Shown: positions 60,458 through 64,000 of the stretch, piece by piece
Layout of the letters: every line of letters starts with the position of its first letter
Numbering within the stretch: position 1 is the stretch's first letter
From: Aequorivita capsosiphonis DSM 23843
GTDB lineage: Bacteria; Bacteroidota; Bacteroidia; Flavobacteriales; Flavobacteriaceae
Length of the DNA stretch: 64,000 nucleotides
Direction: 5' to 3'
Assembly: GCF_000429125.1 (NCBI RefSeq)
Contig: NZ_AUBG01000011.1
Span: forward strand, 124,001-188,000
Translations under genes and position numbers: made by a program
Notes under the pieces: generated by a model
What the model was told of the DNA's origin: nothing
Seen by the model: only the letters and a program-made list of their open reading frames with translations
The model's database searches: none

Positions 60458-61198
60458 ATGAAATTACTCAAGCAAATTTTTGTAACTTTTTACAGGATAT
60501 GGTTCTATATAATTATAGCATTAGCTACAATTTTACTTTTTCCATTCCTTCTTATAAGTATTCTAAAGTATTCTTGGTATCCATTTTTCTTTAAAGTTGC
60601 CCGAACTTGGTCCGCGTTTATCATTTTTGGTATTGGATGCTATCCAATTATTAAACGTGAAGTTGCATACGAAAAAGGCAAGAGTTATATGTTCGTTGCC
60701 AATCATACCTCAATGTTGGATATTATGCTGATGTTTTATTCCACAAAAAATCCTTTTGTTTTCGTTGGAAAAAAGGAGTTGGCGAAGATTCCCCTTTTCG
60801 GATATATTTATAAACGAACTTGTATTTTGGTAGATCGCGGAAATACAAAAAGTAGAGTTGAAGCCTTCCGAAGAGCAGAAATACGTTTAAATGAAGGTCT
60901 GAGCGTTTGTATTTTTCCTGAAGGTGGCGTGCCGGATGATCTTTCGGTTTTATTGGATGAATTTAAAGACGGCGCTTTTCGGCTTGCCATTGATCATCAA
61001 ATACCCGTCGCTCCAATGACTTTTCACGATAACAAAAAACGTTTTCCATATTCGTTTTTTATTGGCGGGCCCGGAAAAATGCGGGTTAAAGTGCATAAAC
61101 TTATTCCTACGGAAAATTTAACTTTGGAAAACAGAAAGGAATTAAAAAAAGAAACTCGCGGAGTGATTTTAGAAGAGCTGCAAAAGCCTACAGTTTAA
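60458..61198 (+). CDS. plsC: 1-acyl-sn-glycerol-3-phosphate acyltransferase
   Basis: Membrane enzyme that makes phosphatidic acid. The 246 residues include an N-terminal membrane segment (FYIIIALATILLFPFLLISIL), the catalytic NHTSMLDIMLM (HX4D, about residue 85), the FVGKKELAKIPLFGYI motif, and FPEGGVPDD (motif III, about 155). All key residues are intact. It is divergent from trpS. Confidence 0.93.
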   Translation: MKLLKQIFVTFYRIWFYIIIALATILLFPFLLISILKYSWYPFFFKVARTWSAFIIFGIGCYPIIKREVAYEKGKSYMFVANHTSMLDIMLMFYSTKNPFVFVGKKELAKIPLFGYIYKRTCILVDRGNTKSRVEAFRRAEIRLNEGLSVCIFPEGGVPDDLSVLLDEFKDGAFRLAIDHQIPVAPMTFHDNKKRFPYSFFIGGPGKMRVKVHKLIPTENLTLENRKELKKETRGVILEELQKPTV

Positions 61199-61208
61199 CG
61201 CCAAAAAA

Positions 61209-61559
61209 CTAATCCTTAGACTCTAATTCCGTTTCTGTAGGGTCAATTCTGCCTAACTTTTTCTCAATCAAATAGAATAAAATTGCAAACTCTAATATTA
61301 GCAGACCTGTAAAGAGATATAGAAAGTCATAATTTAGGATGTCCGCTACAACATATCCAAGAACCGCATCAAATAATGATAAAGCTATCAACATTTTTGG
61401 CGCCATTTTATTTGCTAATTTCCAACGATTATTATTTTTCATTGATCTTGGAGTCCGATACCCATATAAATGATTAATTTTTCTGGGTGGAAATAAAAAA
61501 TAAATGAATGAAACACCCAAAAGTATTAATGAAATCGAAGTCTCTGCACTCAAACTCAT
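61209..61559 (-). CDS. SdpI-family membrane protein
   Basis: A 116-residue inner-membrane protein with three hydrophobic segments. YGYRTPRSMKNNNRWKLANK is the signature of the SdpI/YhfL C-terminal region, known from the immunity protein against the SdpC toxin in Bacillus. No toxin gene is near, so it is likely a stand-alone member of unknown role. It converges with plsC, 10 bases away. Confidence 0.85.
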   Translation of the reverse strand: MSLSAETSISLILLGVSFIYFLFPPRKINHLYGYRTPRSMKNNNRWKLANKMAPKMLIALSLFDAVLGYVVADILNYDFLYLFTGLLILEFAILFYLIEKKLGRIDPTETELESKD

Positions 61560-61670
61560 AAGATCAATTTTTAAAGAATAAATATAATAAATTCCGATGG
61601 CAGCAAAAAGATTCCTTTCATAGGAAACCTTATCATTTATTTATTTCAATGTGAAATATGAAAACATAAA

Positions 61671-61699
61671 AAAACCGTTCTATGGCGAAGAACGGTTTT
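61671..61699 (-). terminator. Terminator after the anti-sigma/OMP gene
   Basis: A perfect 11-bp stem AAAACCGTTCT / AGAACGGTTTT with a 7-base loop, between the stop at 61749 and the SdpI gene; T-rich run on the minus strand. Confidence 0.8.
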
Positions 61700-61748
61700 C
61701 CAATCATTTTGTTTGAAGTATCTCAAACACATTCAACTAATAAGTAAC

Positions 61749-63326
61749 CTAAAACTTAAAACTTAATCCGCTGTAAACTCCAAGATAATAAGGCTTAAAG
61801 TTTACAGAAGAGTCCGTGTAAGGGTTGAGCTGATATTTAAACATTGGCTCAATATTAAACGTAAATTTCTTGGACAGTTTATAGTCCAATCCCAGCCCGA
61901 CGTTAGTTGAAAAACTTACCGAGGAAAGGTTATTTGCCTCTCCAAGTACACTATTAAAATTATCTGCTTTTATAGAAACTTCATTATTACCTAAAAACAA
62001 GGTGCTTATCCCTCCAATTAGATTTACACCAAATTTATTGTCAACAACGGCATATTTTAGCTCCAATGGCACTTCGTAATAATTTATATCCTGAATAAGC
62101 CTAGCATTACCCATAGTGGATTTTGGGGTTATTTGACCAAAATCATTATTAGATGTTGCGCTTTCAAAAGTAGATCTATCTATTGCCGTAACAACGTTCT
62201 GGCTCGATCCATAATCTACAGAACGCAAGGCAACGGCAACTGGACCGGTACCCACAACGATATCAGAAGTGCTATAGCTTAAATCCAGATTATTTATTCC
62301 TGTTCGCACACTCAAACGTTTGTTCAAGGCGTAACTTACCTGTACTCCATAACTCATATTTACATCCCCTTTTTGAGGGTTATCCGTAAAACTTGGATCG
62401 ATGGAAGAACCATTACCAAAACTACTATAGTAAACTGGCGCCACATTTGGAGCTACATTCCAGCGATGATCTGGCTTTTCTTTGACAATCTTTTTAGGCG
62501 TTTTATCCTCATCTTTTTCGGAAATAGCTTCAAAAATTGATTTTTTGTTTTTAGAGTCCGTAGCAATAGCAGCTTCGGTTTTTACTGTATTTTGATCTAA
62601 ACTATTCTCCTGTTTGTCGGTAGACACGGATTCAGTTTTACCGTTAACTGCGACATCCTCTTTTTTCAGATCGAAAACATCTTTCCCTTTATTTAGGTTG
62701 TTCTCATTTATTTCTTGTTTCTCCTTCTTATCTGAAGTAGCTTTAGAAGAAGCCAATCCTTCCTTTATTTTATTTTTAGAAGTATTTTTCTGAATTGAAT
62801 GATTCTGAGACTTCTCATGAATGTTATTTGCTTCGGAAGTAGTAGTTCTTTCGGAGTTACTGGAAGCGATAACAGTAGAAGCTGATTTTTTCGAGGAACT
62901 AATAACTCCTTCATCGGAAGACTTAGACTCCTTTGTATTTTTTGAATTTGTATTGTCAGAAGCATTCAGATCCTGTGATGATTCATCAAAAAGCGTTTCG
63001 TTTTCTGAAGCAACTTTAGAATCATTTGATTCTGGAACTATATCTTCTTGATTGCTACGCGTTTTTTCATCAGTTTGGATAGTATCTTCATTGGTTATAT
63101 GATGCTGATCGATATCTGGAGTATAAAGCCAATTTCCAACCGTCAACAATAGCGCGAGCAAAGCAGCCACACCGCCAAGCCGTATCCACAATGGAATGAC
63201 TTTGCGTTCCTTTTTCTCCTTATTCAGGGCTGCTTTGATGTTTTCCCAAACGCGCGGCGAAGGAGTGGCCTCAAAATTCTTGAAACCATCTTGAAAAAGC
63301 TCGTCTATATTTTTCTTTTCTTTCAT
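61749..63326 (-). CDS. Anti-sigma-like protein fused to an outer-membrane-barrel-type domain
   Basis: A 525-residue protein directly downstream of the ECF sigma gene. Residues 1-43 are charged and cytosolic (IDELFQDGFKNFEATPSPRVWENIKAAL), 44-68 form one transmembrane helix (IPLWIRLGGVAALLALLLTV), about 70-290 are a low-complexity, Ser/Asn/Lys/Glu-rich linker, and about 300-525 look like an outer-membrane beta-barrel (VSYALNKRLSVRTGINNLDLSY, LELKYAVVDNKFGVNLIGG, ending GLSFKF). The gene pair suggests that it holds the sigma factor. The combination of inner-membrane anchor and barrel-type domain in one chain is unusual; see findings. Confidence 0.8.
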   Translation of the reverse strand: MKEKKNIDELFQDGFKNFEATPSPRVWENIKAALNKEKKERKVIPLWIRLGGVAALLALLLTVGNWLYTPDIDQHHITNEDTIQTDEKTRSNQEDIVPESNDSKVASENETLFDESSQDLNASDNTNSKNTKESKSSDEGVISSSKKSASTVIASSNSERTTTSEANNIHEKSQNHSIQKNTSKNKIKEGLASSKATSDKKEKQEINENNLNKGKDVFDLKKEDVAVNGKTESVSTDKQENSLDQNTVKTEAAIATDSKNKKSIFEAISEKDEDKTPKKIVKEKPDHRWNVAPNVAPVYYSSFGNGSSIDPSFTDNPQKGDVNMSYGVQVSYALNKRLSVRTGINNLDLSYSTSDIVVGTGPVAVALRSVDYGSSQNVVTAIDRSTFESATSNNDFGQITPKSTMGNARLIQDINYYEVPLELKYAVVDNKFGVNLIGGISTLFLGNNEVSIKADNFNSVLGEANNLSSVSFSTNVGLGLDYKLSKKFTFNIEPMFKYQLNPYTDSSVNFKPYYLGVYSGLSFKF

Positions 63327-63383
63327 TTTTAAACCTTACAAAAACAGAGGTCTATATAATCTATATATTCAATCTTTAGTAAA

Positions 63384-63403
63384 ACCCCTACCCTTGCAGG
63401 GGT
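63384..63403. repeat. Hairpin between sigma and anti-sigma genes
   Basis: ACCCCT / AGGGGT arms around TACCC-TTGC-like loop sequence; related to the hairpin at 47128. Its effect on the downstream gene is unknown. Confidence 0.5.
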
Positions 63404-63437
63404 CTTTCAATCTAAACAATTCATAATGCCTTAAGTG

Positions 63438-63971
63438 TTATCGTTTTTTAGCATTATAATCTTCAATCTTGTTTTTTAAAATCATTCTAGCGCGTGCTAG
63501 ATTTGATTTAGACGTACCGTCGCTGATTCCTAACATTTCTGCTATCTCTTTATGTTGATAGCCGTCCATTACATACATTGTAAAAACCAGTCTGTACCTA
63601 TCTGGAAGTTCCTGCACGATTTTCAACAAAAAATCCAACGGAATTCCCTCGCTTTCTACTTCTTCCTCAGCATTATCTTCAATCTGTCCTTCATCAACAA
63701 TTTCAAAGGTGCGTTTCTTTCTATATTTCTGAAGTACTGTGTTAACGGTAACCCGTTTTATCCAGCCTTCAAAAGAACCTTTCCCTTTATACTGCTCAAC
63801 TTTTTTAAAGATGGTAATAAATGCATCTTGCAAATTATCTTCCGCTTCGGTATAGTTAGGCGAATAGCGAAGACAAATGGCAAATAGGACTCCGCTGTAC
63901 TGTTTGTACAATTCGCCCTGCGCCGTCGCATCCTGCTTTTTGCATTTTTGTATGAGCTCGTCTAATGTCAA
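63438..63971 (-). CDS. ECF-type RNA polymerase sigma factor
   Basis: A 177-residue sigma-70 family factor with region 2 (LFAICLRYSPNYTEAEDNLQDAFITIFKKVEQY, about 30-65) and region 4 (LPDRYRLVFTMYVMDGYQHKEIAEMLGISDGTSKSNLARARMIL, about 115-165) but without regions 1 and 3, the ECF pattern. A short acidic linker (EDNAEEEVESE) separates them. The frame starts with TTG at 63971; an upstream start beyond the window cannot be excluded because only 29 bases remain. Followed by its likely anti-sigma gene, 111 bases downstream. Confidence 0.9.
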   Translation of the reverse strand: MTLDELIQKCKKQDATAQGELYKQYSGVLFAICLRYSPNYTEAEDNLQDAFITIFKKVEQYKGKGSFEGWIKRVTVNTVLQKYRKKRTFEIVDEGQIEDNAEEEVESEGIPLDFLLKIVQELPDRYRLVFTMYVMDGYQHKEIAEMLGISDGTSKSNLARARMILKNKIEDYNAKKR

Positions 63972-64000
63972 ACGCGGTACCCTGAATTATTGTTCCGTTG

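Noticed and set aside
61209-61559. SdpI-like gene as part of a toxin-immunity system
   Set aside because: No SdpC-like or other toxin gene is nearby; the family also occurs alone.

Overview
The window is about 64 kb of AT-rich chromosome from a member of the Bacteroidota, almost certainly a (marine-type) Flavobacteriaceae. Evidence: secreted proteins ending in type IX secretion (T9SS) sorting domains, a TonB-dependent receptor with an N-terminal carboxypeptidase-regulatory-like domain, lipoproteins with short lipoboxes, and repeated occurrence of the Bacteroidota promoter box TAnnTTTG, often with an upstream TTG. There is no phage, plasmid, CRISPR array or rRNA operon; the only tRNA found is tRNA-Leu(CAA).

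Layout. 0-2.2 kb: divergent cyanophycin synthetase (cut by the window edge) and cyanophycinase. 2.4-4.2 kb: dxs. 4.3-9.8 kb: two paralogous secreted M36 metallopeptidases. 9.9-11.2 kb: dGTPase. 11.3-19.5 kb: a phosphate-acquisition region (TonB-dependent receptor, surface-type lipoprotein, OprO/P porin, PiT transporter with PhoU-like tail). 19.7-26.7 kb: minus-strand housekeeping block prs-rplY-pth-ribF-HTTM protein, a RelE/ParE-type toxin-antitoxin pair, and serS. 26.7-27.4 kb: a repeat-rich gap and the tRNA. 27.6-34.4 kb: e(P4)-like phosphatase, a sodium/solute symporter, an APC permease, a secreted GLUG protein and a HupE/UreJ-like membrane protein. 34.5-39.0 kb: dCMP deaminase, S41 protease, MarC, DUF3109, small lipoprotein. 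39.2-52.2 kb: plus-strand genes for TPR protein, DUF4286, rsmA, mgtE, thioesterase, flippase, lipoprotein, dut, a broken GIY-YIG gene, a sugar nucleotidyltransferase, a MazF-type toxin-antitoxin pair, TPR protein, DUF4292 lipoprotein and an EnvC-like factor. 52.5-64 kb: secreted subtilase, acyl-CoA thioesterase, HU/SPOR protein, dprA, trpS, plsC, SdpI-like protein, and an ECF sigma factor with an anti-sigma/outer-membrane-barrel fusion.

The most interesting signal lies at 11.3-17.2 kb. In front of all four phosphate-region genes, and once more in the 343-base gap before the porin, I read direct repeats of a TTAACA/TTAACC-like hexamer with an 11-base period. In each case the last repeat ends 9 bases before a TAnnTTTG-like box. 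Such 11-base-period hexamers are the form of PhoB/PhoP/SphR 'Pho boxes'. The fifth copy does not face a coding sequence: it would start an RNA of about 85 nt ending in a strong intrinsic terminator, so it may mark a small RNA controlled by phosphate starvation. The repeats were aligned by eye and need statistical testing.

A second theme is promoter placement. At dxs, the DUF3109 gene, the TPR gene at 39.2 kb and the HU/SPOR gene, the TAnnTTTG-like box ends only 4-5 bases before the chosen start codon, which suggests leaderless or nearly leaderless mRNAs.
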